The notes below the pieces were generated by a model. The model saw only the letters and a program-made list of their open reading frames with translations, was not told where the DNA came from and searched no databases. A stretch of 64,000 nucleotides of DNA, from positions 496,001-560,000 of the forward strand of contig JAPEUQ010000005.1 of the NCBI GenBank assembly GCA_027946365.1. The letters run 5' to 3'. The position numbers were made by a program, and so were the translations under genes. This document shows, piece after piece, positions 46,501-55,434 of the stretch. The DNA comes from Kalmusia sp. IMI 367209 (Eukaryota > Ascomycota > Dothideomycetes > Pleosporales > Didymosphaeriaceae). The first letter of the stretch is position 1. Each line of letters opens with the position of its first letter.

Positions 46501-46750
46501 GGGAAGGTCTTCCATCGCAGCAGCTAGGCACATTGTCATCAGCTGGTGTTGTTCTGGGGTCGTTGTCACAGCAGGCATGCTGGCAGGTCTCGGTAGAGGT
46601 GCCAGGAGACTCGAGCTCTCCACTGCAGCAAGTTTTATCAGCACATTCGGTAGCGGACGGTGGAGAAATTGCTGGCTGGGCAATAGCAGGTTGAGTAGAT
46701 TGTGGAGGTGGTGGTGGTGTACTGCCACAACACCCAGAACCACAAGCCAT
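43544..46750 (-). CDS. crpA: Cysteine-rich heavy-metal P1B-type ATPase, probable copper exporter (CrpA-like)
   Basis: It is predicted to pump Cu(I) across the plasma membrane for copper resistance. The gene is a single 1,068-residue exon. The first 230 residues are unusual, with nine adjacent Cys-Cys pairs (for example GSGCCGS, DACCGD, DACCSG) that could bind metal. One heavy-metal-associated domain follows with SGMTCTGCETK at about 265. The pump core has the actuator TGES, the membrane metal site SCPCAIGLAVP, the phosphorylation site DKTGTLTQGK, the HP dipeptide in SSKHPVSLS, and the hinge GDGTNDAVALAQASIG. CPC in the membrane site marks the Cu(I)/Ag(I) class. The Cys-pair-rich N-terminus resembles Candida Crp1 and Aspergillus CrpA, so I use that symbol tentatively. 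Confidence 0.9.
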   Translation of the reverse strand: MACGSGCCGSTPPPPPQSTQPAIAQPAISPPSATECADKTCCSGELESPGTSTETCQHACCDNDPRTTPADDNVPSCCDGRPSPCCDSSCINRIALRECKRQENKLDAPPECTRGRSGESCSYHERRTRDQYQVLLDAMGCICRRLLVLGQESCCSPSRPALRQEKRALSRASAGSCGSTDSCCAPKISQAIITAENACADACCGDTKPSACADDEDGPCADACCSGLKTGIAPKVTELTSIMTNEKHIEAGLAGKEHVILSVSGMTCTGCETKLSRTLSTIPALSRLRTSLVLSRVEFDLEVGAQSVAEVMKHLERTTEFKCERVTNQGSTIDLIYNGNVAEFVKGDCPKGVVEVRVVDKKTIRVDFDAKVMGARDLVTRGWPTPMELAPPCADPVLYTGARHVRHVGYMTLLSLLLTIPVLVLSWAPLPDKEHKEILFGSISLTFATIIQFVVAGPFYPKALKALIFSKVIEMDLLIVLSTSAAYIFSVVAFGYLASHKPLSTGEFFETSTLLVTLIMFGRFVAALARQKAVESISIRSLQIATATIVHQGGNGTGEDIDARLLQYGDVFRVSPDSRIPTDGTVISGVSEIDESMLTGESRPVEKSKGSTVIAGSVNGSGTLTVRLTRIPGDNTISTIASMVDEAKLSKPKVQEIADKVASYFVPVITAMTVVVFCVWVGIGMSVQNKSGSEAVIQAVTYAITVLIVSCPCAIGLAVPMVVVVATGIAAEKGVVFKSAGAMEIAWKTAHVVFDKTGTLTQGKLKVVRAEIPNSPLDTKALLMGLIGSSKHPVSLSVTTHLKAEGVSAASVFEQKNVVGKGVEGKFSGHTLRAGNSRWLGISDDPLVISVLSQGFTAFCFTVDDQVAAVFGLEDSLREDALDTVTKLQKSGISVHVLSGDDDGAVRAVTTQLNVLDSHVESRCTPADKQAYINKLLNTPDIGKSKQQSVKSVVIFCGDGTNDAVALAQASIGVHMNEGTDVAKSAADVVLMRPSLSGIIVAIAISRKAMHRIGFNFGWSFIYNVFAILLSAGAFVHARIPPEFAGLGELVSVLPVIIAGMLLKWENI

Positions 46751-47589
46751 AATTGCGATCGGAAGTGAGCTTTGGAGAATAAGTAGTGTGTTGTAGGGAC
46801 TTTGGGGTAGCTACTTATCTTTATGATAGCGAGCAAATGGTCTACAAACAATTAGCCGAAGTCGATATGTCATCGATAACTCACCAGATTGGCTGGCCTT
46901 GGGTCACGCCCGTGGTGCTTAGCGGCGACATATCACTCTTTGGTGGGCAAGCGTTTCAGCAGGACCATTATAGCCTAAAAGTGAGCTTTGTTTTAATAGC
47001 GCAGTGTACAGTTCAGTACCGCTCTTCCACAGTGACAGATGTGCCACCTCCGTCATTTCAAACTATGATCCAAGATTATTGATAACATTCTAACATTTCA
47101 GATCCTTTGAGCTCGATAGATTTTGATATAGTCTGGGCAGAGCGTCGAAAGGGTTAGTATACAAAGAGGGAGCATGCGTACGTCTTGATATGTATGACGA
47201 GAGGGAGGAGATATTTGGCCTAATAATCTATTGTGTTACGACACTAGTATGCACTTGGCACTCTGCGCTTGCGGTAGCCTATTGATTTTTCTGCTCTCCC
47301 CCAAAGGCGCAAGTTGTGGCGAGAATGCTCATAAGGGCGAGCTTGAAGCTTCGCCTCTACTCTTTGCTTAGTTGAATCTACTGAAAGAGTACGCGCCTGA
47401 CGTCCAACAGGCTCCACTATGATACCTAAAGTAGTGAGCGATAAGCGGTGAGTAGTGATTGATGACATGTGAACGTGAAGTGATCTGTTTGCTCTTAGAA
47501 CCATATTTTCTACCGTGAATACATTCTGTTGCATCTCATCTCTCCAACACTCTACCCTTAACCGCCTTCAAATAACATTATCGAAATAG
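46751..47589. promoter_or_regulatory. Divergent region between copper ATPase and IFI6-like gene
   Basis: This 0.84-kb region contains the copper ATPase promoter and, probably, the unresolved first exon of the IFI6-like gene. A plus-strand frame at 46786-47082 shows no family feature and starts in the promoter. Confidence 0.45.
46831..46837 (-). promoter_or_regulatory. TTTGCTC motif, candidate copper-factor site
   Basis: On the gene strand the sequence reads TTTGCTC about 85 bases before the copper ATPase ATG. That matches the element bound by Cuf1-type copper-fist factors in fission yeast. A 7-mer is expected several times by chance in 64 kb (another occurs near 17107), so position is the only support. 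Confidence 0.25.
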
Positions 47590-48182
47590 AAGTCGACAAG
47601 ATAGGCTTCCACAGCTGCGTCCAGCACGTAAAGGAAGCCATTTCTGGCTTCATCCGCCAGATCCTTCCTCCGGTCGCTCCATATGTCGATAAGCAACATA
47701 TCCGAAATGTCTTTCACGTCATTAGTGCGGTCGCTCTGAATGCTCCTAGTGCTATCGCGGCGCCTTTTCCTTCGGTGGGCTTTGCAGGTGGAGGAATTGC
47801 AGCAAGTGCGTTACAATGTGTCCGTTGTTATAGATGGCGGTATTGCTCAACACGAATGGGTAGACTCGATCGCTGCGGCGGTTCAATCAGCTACAGGTTT
47901 AGTCGCGACTGGTAGAACCTTTGCGACTCTGCGGTCACCTGCAGTAAGTGGCATTGTTCCTCTTACACGATTTGTACTGACTTTCGGAAGATGGGTGGAT
48001 ATGGTGCTACTATCGTTGCGAGTGAAGTCACGGGAGCAGCGGTGGTAGCTGAAGGTGTCAATGCTGTTGCTGGAGTAGCCAATTATATGCTAACATGCCG
48101 AGATAAAAAAAAAAATGCGGATCGCTTGCTGTGCTCGCTGACTGAAAGACAAGCTTTGATGGCACTATTACGAGAGCTTTAG
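47590..48182 (+). CDS. IFI6/ISG12-like small hydrophobic protein (5' exon not resolved)
   Basis: The encoded Gly/Ala-rich membrane segment matches the pattern of the interferon-alpha-inducible 6-16 (IFI6/IFI27/ISG12) family, which in animals sits in mitochondrial or ER membranes; fungal members have no known role. Visible exons are 47590-47805, 47864-47943 and 47991-48182, with introns of 58 and 47 bases. The core reads FAGGGIAANSIAAAVQSATG, then LVATGRTFATLRSPA, then MGGYGATIVASEVTG. It is preceded by an amphipathic stretch (VKEAISGFIRQILPPVAPYV) and ends in a charged tail. The reading frame has a stop just upstream and no ATG of its own, so a short first exon must lie further 5'. One option is ATG 47419 with a GTGAGT donor at 47448, spliced to 47614, which stays in frame. 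Confidence 0.6.
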
Positions 48183-48468
48183 ACATGAAGTGATAATCAT
48201 AGGCATGTGAAAAATGATCTGTCTATTTGAGTTTTGCTCATGCGAGTTTGTCCAGCACCCGGGAAGGCGATTGTAACGGTTGTTAGGCGCCTTAGCTTTA
48301 TAGCTATAATGCCGTCGTGCGTTTCGTAGTAGGGGTATATGAACGATGACTGTCCGTTTTTGAGCCGTCGGCTCTCTTGAACCAAGCAAGCCATGCAATG
48401 GCCAAGGTAACCATCAATAATAGTGTTGTTGTGAATCCGGTAGAAGAGCTAGAGGTGTAGCTAGGTAG

Positions 48469-49310
48469 TCAGAGCGAGGTATCCGGCTTTTCGTCGCCCA
48501 GTGCAGGGATCTGTTGGCTGAGATACGATTCAAGATGGTCGATCTCCTCCTCGTTGGCAGAGTGAATCAGGTCCTTGTATGTTCTGAAATCGACCTTGTA
48601 TCCCAACTCGTTGAAAGCCTCAGCACTCATTTTGCCGTACTTGTATGCCACCACCTGATCCCTATCGCCGTGCCCCATGAAGATTGGGGTATTCTGGTTC
48701 GGGCTATTCGCTGGTATCATGTCCTTGATCCTCTTCTGCAGGAGCAAGTAGCAGCTCAGCCCGAAGATGCCGCCTAGCTGCTCCTTGTAAGTCACTCCGG
48801 AGAACAGGGCCATGGCACCTCCTTGTGAAAAGCCGCCAACGACAACGCGGTTCGCGGGGATGCCCTTAGCGATTTCGGCGTCTATAAGCGAGTGGAAGTA
48901 GTCGCGCGACTTGAGGATGCCTTCTTCATCTTCCTCGCGATCTTGGAGGGTATTGAGCGACTTGATGTCGTACCAGCCAGGCATGCGCATGCCCATGTTC
49001 TACCACAGTGTCAGAAAACCACACTCTCTTCGCTCTTCCTCTTCGCTCTTCCTGTGTGAGGATCGGGAGACGAACTAGCGTGATAGGAATATTGGGTGCA
49101 TTGGGAAAGACGAATGCAACTTCCTCGAAGACTGATCGTCGACGGAAGTTCTCTGCGAGGAAGAGCCTGTCCAGCATCAGCTTTGGAACCGTTGGTTGCA
49201 TTTTGAACGACTTACCAGCCCGCCCCGCTATCGCCCAAGCCATGTGCAACGATGACAGTTGCCGTGTGACGCTTTAGCGCAGGCACAACTATCGGCGCTC
49301 GGGCAGCCAT
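48469..49310 (-). CDS. Acyl-protein thioesterase 1 (phospholipase/carboxylesterase family)
   Basis: It removes palmitate from S-acylated proteins in the cytosol. Exons 49216-49310, 49076-49166 and 48469-48999 give 238 residues. The catalytic serine is in GGFSQGGAMAL (about residue 118), the Asp in GHGDRDQVV and the His in DLIHSANEEEI. The N-terminus HTATVIVAHGLGDSGAGW carries the oxyanion-hole loop, completed by the splice that makes the Trp. NMGMRMPGWYDI follows the second intron, whose donor is GTTCGT. That 76-base intron contains two nearly identical CGCTCTTCCTCTT units. Confidence 0.92.
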
Positions 49311-49767
49311 TTTCGAATTGCGTTAGGGGTTGAGAAGACCAGAAAGGGTCACCGGGATGGGTATCGATGAACAAGACGCGTGCGAGACTCAAGTGGGGTT
49401 TCCGCGACCTCGGCAGCCTGGACCTCGACGCCACTGTCGTCCCTGCGTCAGCCAGGGGCCCAAGCTCCAATCAGATCGCGACGTCATACATTCACCTCAC
49501 GCATCGAATGCGTGCCAGACCACTCTTTAATTTCCTCCATTCTGTTTGCATCGTCTATCTTTTACCTTATCCCTTATGTGCATCGTTTGTATTGACTAAG
49601 AATTGCTCTTTCCGACGAACTTGCACCTCACACCCATCGCCACCCCAGTGATCTTGCCTTGTCATTCAAGGTTCTTCAAATTGTCACTCCCAATCTTTTT
49701 GCTCCGACGATCGTCGATTTCAAAGGCTCAAGTCGGCAACTCCTCCCCGTGCGCCAGTCGAATCTTC
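49311..49767. promoter_or_regulatory. Shared divergent promoter of the thioesterase and glycosylase genes
   Basis: This 457-base region lies between divergent start codons. It is C/T-rich next to the glycosylase gene. The glycosylase frame is open upstream to 49603 only through a TTG start. Confidence 0.5.
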
Positions 49768-51381
49768 ATGGCGAGGGTCACCAGGGGCTTCGCAGCCAGG
49801 CAACAAGCGGCCCAATCTGCTGCCGGTGCCACCCAAGAGCCTCAGCAGCTTTCGAGTCCTCCGACTACCCCAGACACATCGATTAAAAAAGAGTCCAGCT
49901 TAGTTTCTATGCGTAAGAAAGTGCATTCTGCCAATACCTCGTCTACTACTCCGAAGAGCACACGAAAGCGACCACGTGCAGCTATCAAGGATGAAGAAGA
50001 GGAAACTAATGAGCTTCCGCATAATTTGGGCAAGGCCCCAAAGCTAGGGTCTGTTGGAGGAAATTCCGACAGCGGTTCACCTGTCAAGAAGTCCAGAAAG
50101 GCCCGCGATCCACGCAAGACTATCCCACCAAAACCACTCAAAGAAGAGACTACTCAGGAACTTGTTACGAAAGCCACAGAAAGCGCACAACCCTCCTCCA
50201 AGAAAGCGAAAACCAATAGTTACGGCCTGACTCCTGGAACGACACCTTATCCCAACTGGCCCCACCCGACTGCGAAGGAGTGTGAAGAAGTGACCCGTCT
50301 TCTGTCCAGTGTCCATGGGGAAGTCAAAGCTCCGAAGGACATCCCCCCGCCATCCCTCGATGTCTCCGGTTGCGGAGAAGTACCATCTGTTCTTGATGCT
50401 CTCGTTCGCACTCGCCTTTCCGCTGCGACGTCTGGCACCAACTCGTCACGCGCATTCGCCGGACTTGTGCACCACTTCGGTATTCTCCAAGAAGGCATCG
50501 GCAAGGGCAGCGTGGACTGGAACAAGGTTCGACTAGCTGACACCAAGGAGGTCTTCGAAGCGATCAAGAGTGGAGGACTGGCAGATGTTAAGAGTAAGGA
50601 TATCAAGAAGATCCTGCAGATGGTGTGGGAAGAGAATCAGGCCAGACGAGAAAAGTTAATCGCATCAGATACCGCATCTGGGTCTTCAAATGAAAAACAA
50701 GATGAGAAGAATGCCGAGATAGCGAAGGCAGAGGGGAATATCATCTCGCTTGATCATCTCCATCTTCTTTCTACTGATGACGCCTTCAAAGAGCTCACCA
50801 AATACCCTGGAATCGGACCGAAAACAGCCTCATGTGTTCTCCTGTTCTGTCTACAGCGTCCATCGTTCGCCGTAGATACCCACGTCTTTCGTCTATGTTC
50901 GTGGCTTGGTTGGGTTCCACCGCCAGGCGACCCAGCTTTGCTCGCACCTGGAGCGAAGGGCAAGCCTACCCAAGCCAACCGTAATTCAACGTATGCACAT
51001 TGCGAAGTAAGGATCCCTGATCATCTCAAGTATCCGCTACATCAGCTCTTTATCAAGCATGGCAAATCGTGCCCCAGGTGCAGAGCCATCACCGGTGAGA
51101 ATAGTGAAGGTTGGGAAAAGGGATGCGCGATTGATCACTTGGTGAAGAGGACTGGCGTCAGGAAAGGTGAGAACGTGAGTCCGGTCAAAGGTCCTAGAGG
51201 CAAAACGAAATACCAATCGAAGAAGAAAAAGGCAGGCATGTACGAGAGCGATTCAGAGAGCAGCGAACTCACTGATTTCGATGACCACGGGGAAGTTGAC
51301 GAGTCCGACGCCACTGATAGTCCATGGGATGGAGAGGATGGGAATATCGAGCCAGCCGACCGACCCCCATTGCCGGAGTGA
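49768..51381 (+). CDS. HhH-GPD superfamily DNA glycosylase
   Basis: It belongs to the helix-hairpin-helix base-excision repair family (endonuclease III-like). The gene is a single exon of 537 residues. The first 160 residues and the last 60 are disordered, Lys/Ser-rich and acidic respectively. The catalytic region has ALVRTRLSAATSGTNSSRAF, the hairpin ELTKYPGIGPKTASCVLLF with its Lys near residue 350, and the catalytic Asp in FAVDTHVFRLCSWLGW near 370. The Lys/Asp pair suggests a bifunctional glycosylase/lyase. The usual four-cysteine iron-sulfur loop is not evident; only CPRC and a later GCAID cysteine are present. The preferred base lesion is unknown. Confidence 0.85.
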   Translation: MARVTRGFAARQQAAQSAAGATQEPQQLSSPPTTPDTSIKKESSLVSMRKKVHSANTSSTTPKSTRKRPRAAIKDEEEETNELPHNLGKAPKLGSVGGNSDSGSPVKKSRKARDPRKTIPPKPLKEETTQELVTKATESAQPSSKKAKTNSYGLTPGTTPYPNWPHPTAKECEEVTRLLSSVHGEVKAPKDIPPPSLDVSGCGEVPSVLDALVRTRLSAATSGTNSSRAFAGLVHHFGILQEGIGKGSVDWNKVRLADTKEVFEAIKSGGLADVKSKDIKKILQMVWEENQARREKLIASDTASGSSNEKQDEKNAEIAKAEGNIISLDHLHLLSTDDAFKELTKYPGIGPKTASCVLLFCLQRPSFAVDTHVFRLCSWLGWVPPPGDPALLAPGAKGKPTQANRNSTYAHCEVRIPDHLKYPLHQLFIKHGKSCPRCRAITGENSEGWEKGCAIDHLVKRTGVRKGENVSPVKGPRGKTKYQSKKKKAGMYESDSESSELTDFDDHGEVDESDATDSPWDGEDGNIEPADRPPLPE

Positions 51382-51692
51382 GAATAGCAAAGAACTCAAA
51401 GGCTATCTATCATCCTAGGCATTATAATGGAAGCTTTTGTGCCGCAACGATGATTATCGAGTCGTGCAACTTGGTACAACATACACTGCTCCTATTTTGG
51501 GTAGAGATTGAGCATGCGGATATCTCTCGGATTGGTCCGGCGTTAATTCAGGGCGAGCATATCTCGTATATTTGTTTCAATCTTATTTCATTTAATCCAG
51601 ACACTTCTACCAATGGTTTTTCCTACCTTTTCCATCCTACGTCGACGTCTATTCGTTATGGTTGGCCTGAATACCTAGAGACACTGCCTAAG
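51382..51692. other. Intergenic region downstream of the glycosylase
   Basis: This 311-base region lies between two converging genes, is AT-rich, and holds presumably two 3' UTRs. No feature is seen. Confidence 0.5.
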
Positions 51693-52237
51693 CTACTTTG
51701 GTTTTCCAGTCCCAGCCTTCCATTTGTATTGCATCTCTTCTTCTGTGGGATCGGCTTCTAGAAGCCGGACAAAGCCCTCGGTAGAAGGGACATGTGCCGG
51801 TAATCTACGACCCTGTCTGCCAAGATTGTGAAGGAAATAACACAAAGCTTCATTCGACGTCCGAACAACGATCGTCTCATACAAATTGTGCTCTACCAAC
51901 CTCCAATTATCATGCTATTGGAGGAATAATCATATTAATGCAACACCTTCTGTGCTGTGCCTTCTCTGTCGCCCGAATCAAATCCTCGTGGTAGATATCT
52001 GCTAATGATCCTGGCTATAGTAACCCCACATTATATGATGGCAACCAAACTATCCGAGACTTCCATAGCAAACAATTTAAACATGATACGTACGCCCGTA
52101 GTCATGGCATTTAAACATTCTTGTCCGTCGTCTGGTTTGTTTAGCTTCTTGGTCGTTGAGGTGCTTGCAGACGACACTAAACTGCCGCTATGTTCGTCAA
52201 ACCGCTGCTGGTCGCGCTCCTCGCGCCTTCGATTCAT
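51693..52237 (-). CDS. Small protein of unknown function, three exons
   Basis: I do not recognise it. The last exon (51693-51900) has a coding-like sequence (SNEALCYFLHNLGRQGRRLP, then STEGFVRLLEADPTEEEMQY) but no start. It joins in frame to exon 51947-52014 (DIYHEDLIRATEKAQHR) by a 46-base intron. That joins to exon 52094-52237 by a 79-base intron with a GTACGT donor. The total is exactly 140 codons. The ATG at 52237 lies inside the first exon of the DUF1996 gene on the other strand, so the two genes would overlap head-to-head by 48 bases. The second donor, GTGTTG, is weak, and an alternative start nearer 52109 is possible. Treat the 5' end as provisional. Confidence 0.42.
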
Positions 52238-53522
52238 GCGCTATTACGCTTCTCATGCTCGCAGCTCGTCATAGAGAGACTTGATCCCCTTGTCAATCCT
52301 GGACAGGTACAGTCGCCTCATGCACATCAAATCATAGGTTCGTCGTTACACCCGCCACCCCAACACGCATTGCCCACACTAACCTTCACTCAAAAGGCGG
52401 CAATGCGTTCAATGCATCCATGGATCCCAATGTAGCACCTCCTGACACCGCGACATGCACAACCTGCACCTTCGCCGAAGACTTCAGGTTCACACCTACA
52501 TTCGCATTCACGGCATTCTCAGCTTACCTCTCACAGCAACTATTGGACTGCAATCCTCTTCTTCCGCGCCAAAAATGGCACCTTCAAGCGCGTTCCCCAA
52601 AAAGGCAATGTCAACTTCGAAGCTTCCACCGGCGGCCACACCGTCTACTACATCCCGAAAAATGTTAACGGTGCCACTCCTGGCGCTGTCACGGCATTCA
52701 AAAAGGGCTTCAGGATGATTGTTGGTACGCTAGTCCTCTTATTTACCGACCACCTCTCAAATTCGGGAGACAAAGAGAGAGAATACTGAGAACATGAACA
52801 GGCAACCCGACTTATCGCACCGAAGCCCAAGCCAAGCAGTTCCGCCAACTCACTTACACATGTCTGCAGAACATGAATACGCGCACGGGAGAGACACTCG
52901 ATTTCCCAAAGAAGCCGTGCCCCGCAGGCATCATGGTCAATGTGCGATTCCCTACGTGTTGGGACGGGGTAAATCTTGACAGTCCAGACCACATGAGTCA
53001 CGTTGCATATCGTAAGGCCCTCTCTTTGCATTCAGCCTGGGAGATGGGAGGAAGAGAAGTGTTTTGACTGACGGAAAACAGCGACCTCCGGTACTTTTGA
53101 AAGCAATGGCCCGTGTCCGAGTACGCACCCGGTCAAAATCCCGCAGTTGTTTTACGAGGTTATATTTGCGACGGAGAAGTTCAACGATAAGAGCCTGTGG
53201 CCGGATGATGGGAGTCAACCTTTCGTGTGGTCGTTTGGGGATAAGTAAGTGGCATTTTGCTATCTACTCCACCTTCGTAACCTCATCTAAGAAAATTTGC
53301 TGATTGGGAAACAGGACTGGCTACGGAAATCACGGTGATTATGTCTTTGGTTGGAAGGGTGATGCACTCCAGAAAGCTATGGACACGAACTGCAATATCA
53401 ACTGCCCCCAGTTGAAGACCCAGACTATTGCTACAGGGAACAAGTGTGTGCAGCAACAGAAGGTCAAGGAGGATCTAGATAGTTGGTTGACGGAGTTGCC
53501 TGGAGGCATGCCCGTCGGTTGA
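52190..53522 (+). CDS. Secreted DUF1996-domain protein
   Basis: DUF1996 proteins are secreted fungal proteins of unknown activity, often annotated as WSC-associated or copper-regulated. Six exons (52190-52337, 52397-52487, 52537-52724, 52802-53011, 53082-53244 and 53315-53522) give 335 residues. The start [17 protein letters not shown] is a signal peptide. The DUF1996 hallmarks are [18 protein letters not shown] with the SPHAHQI histidines, [19 protein letters not shown]-like [17 protein letters not shown], and [20 protein letters not shown]. The end is [20 protein letters not shown], then [11 protein letters not shown]. Introns are 59, 49, 77, 70 and 70 bases; the first two begin with GTTCGT and GTTCAC. 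No transmembrane or anchor segment follows the domain. Confidence 0.92.
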
Positions 53523-53701
53523 ATAGGCGTTGTTATATTGCGTTCTTAGACATATTACAACCAGCTTTTCCCAACAAGTTTCTCATCTTATGGGCTATTA
53601 ATGATCTACAAAATATACCAAACAGCGTAGCCCTTTTCACCTTGTCCGTCGCGCATTCTTCGACCCTCTTTAGTACTTACGCCATAAAAAATACATCCCC
53701 T

Positions 53702-54336
53702 TCATCCTTCCACCGGATATCCTTTGTACTCCTCACTCTTCTCATGCCACTTACCTTTCTCTGTCGGTGGTCTCATCTTATACCACTCCCCAACCAAGAG
53801 GATATAAGCATCCTGATCCTTTGCAACCTTCCCATTCTTCAAGTATAACCCCGCCACCCTTTTCACAACCCACAGAAGCTCCTCTTCGTTCCTCAATACC
53901 ATCTTGTCGCTTTCAAGTACCGTATTTCCCCGAAACCTTGATACCCTACGCATGGCCCTCCTCATCGCATTCCTACTCTTCTTATCGTTCCCCTTTCCGC
54001 GGTCACCCACGTATCAAATTCAGCCTGCGTAGGACACGGCTTCCCGCAGCGAGTGATGGTGAGGAAGATTTCGCCGTCAGCGCCCCACATACCGGAGCCT
54101 TGGTGCTGCGTGCGTGTTGAGGCATTCGCGGGGCATTGGAGACGAAGACAAGGTGGAGGGAAGCCACAGTAGGAGGGGTATATGTAGCGGATCATGTGGT
54201 AAGGGCGGAGGACTGTACCGCTCCCGCCGAAGAATATGTCGGGGTCGTCTGGTTGGGATAGTTTGGGCATTGCAGATATGTTATGGGAGGGTGGGAGTTG
54301 AAATAGTACGGCTGCCCTGGCTTTTAGGTCATCCAT
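53702..54336 (-). pseudogene. Unknown protein gene interrupted by an apparent one-base frameshift
   Basis: I do not recognise the protein. ATG 54336 opens a frame with MPKLSQPDDPDIFFGGSG and a Cys/Pro-rich middle (YCGFPPPCLRLQCPA, TRCGKPCPTQAEFDTW), stopping near 53962. The next frame on the same strand continues to 53702 with coding-like sequence (NEEELLWVVKRVAGLYLKNG, then LLVGEWYKMRPPTEKGKW). The two frames overlap around a run of four C on the plus strand (53990-53993). A one-base change there would connect them. The only intron I can fit would be 65 bases with a weak GTGTCC donor. It may be a real pseudogene, a sequencing error or an oddly spliced gene. No signal peptide is evident. Confidence 0.5.
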
Positions 54337-54593
54337 CTACTGGGAAGGAGAAGTAAAATGGTCGCTGCTTGAGCGACCTAATAGAACATGTGAAGCAGAT
54401 TAAGTTATGGTGCAAGTGTTGAACGCACGATTTAGGATTGTGTTGAAGGATGGCAAAATGTGGTCGTGGGAGAAAACACTCCTGACTGCCATGAATTAAT
54501 TATGACGATAGACGTTGTATACATGCTTTTGATAGATGAAACCTTCACTTGTATCGGTGCTCCAGCATGAATTTCGTTAGCGAGCCAAAATCC

Positions 54594-55434
54594 TTATCGT
54601 ACAACTAGTCTCATAACCCAAACCTCCCTCTTCTTGTCTTCTCTCTGATTGCACTTCCCCCATTTTGCCTGGCACCAATTCACCGCACCACAAAAGTCAG
54701 TCTGCACAATACGTTAGTCATATTCCCTTCACATCCCTAACCGAAAAATGATCACTTACTCCTTCACCACATAAGTTGCTTCCCGAACAGCATAGCCCAC
54801 TACCACACTTCTTGTTCACGATAGGTCCACAAGTCTCACCCTCGCCCGCCGTGCCCGGTATACCCGTAGAAGCTACCGGCTTCTTCTCATTATCGCACTT
54901 TCCATACCCAGCCTGACACCCGGTACCACAGTAAAGAGTCTGGTCCTGGATATCGTTCTTGGGACCGCAATGCCCGGCAGACGAGCAGCAGCGGTAGAAG
55001 TAGCCGTCTAGACCAGCACCAGGGCATGAAACGCCACCTAGGGCATGACCGCAGACATCGATGACGGGGATGGACGAAGCGAAGGAGGATGGGGTTGCAG
55101 TTGCCTCAGCAGATGTCTTCAGCGTTGAGGAGGTACCAGAGGCGCAGAAGGAGCCTTTGCCGGAGAAGGCTTTCAGGCAAGTCTTGAGATCGCAGTAGGC
55201 GGCGCTGGTGTCGCACTATTTCGTGGTTAGAAGTATGGATTGGCGCTAGCTATTAGAGGCTACAAACCCAGCCGTATTGACTACCTGGAATGGGTGTCAG
55301 CTGATAATAGTGATACATGAAGAGGTAACGAACAGCATTTACCTGCCGCACAGACTTGATTGTTGTAATTGGGCCCGCAGTTTTGGGCCACGGCAATAAA
55401 CCAGCGAGAGCAAAGCGAGGGTAAAGGCGCGCAT
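54594..55434 (-). pseudogene. Secreted hevein-type (ChtBD1) chitin-binding protein with a frameshift in the signal peptide
   Basis: Exons are 55334-55434, 55268-55284, 54760-55215 and 54594-54701. Three cysteine-rich modules can be read: NCGPNYNNQVCAAGKCCSQY (a canonical hevein motif rebuilt across two introns, the second exon being 17 bases), then CGHALGGVSCPG through YCGTGCQAGYGKC, then TCGPIVNKKCGSGLCCSG to WCQAKWGKC. A Ser/Thr-rich linker separates the first two. Such proteins bind chitin, in the fungal wall or to shield it. The obvious start, MRAFTLALLSLVY at 55434, is one base out of frame with AVAQNC, the expected cleavage site, near 55391-55402. No other ATG in the right frame is seen. 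Everything after the break is open to its stop. It is either a recent null allele or a base-calling error. Confidence 0.72.

Noticed and set aside
46786..47082. Plus-strand frame of 98 codons upstream of the copper ATPase
   Set aside because: It occupies the promoter, has no domain and does not join the IFI6-like gene in frame.
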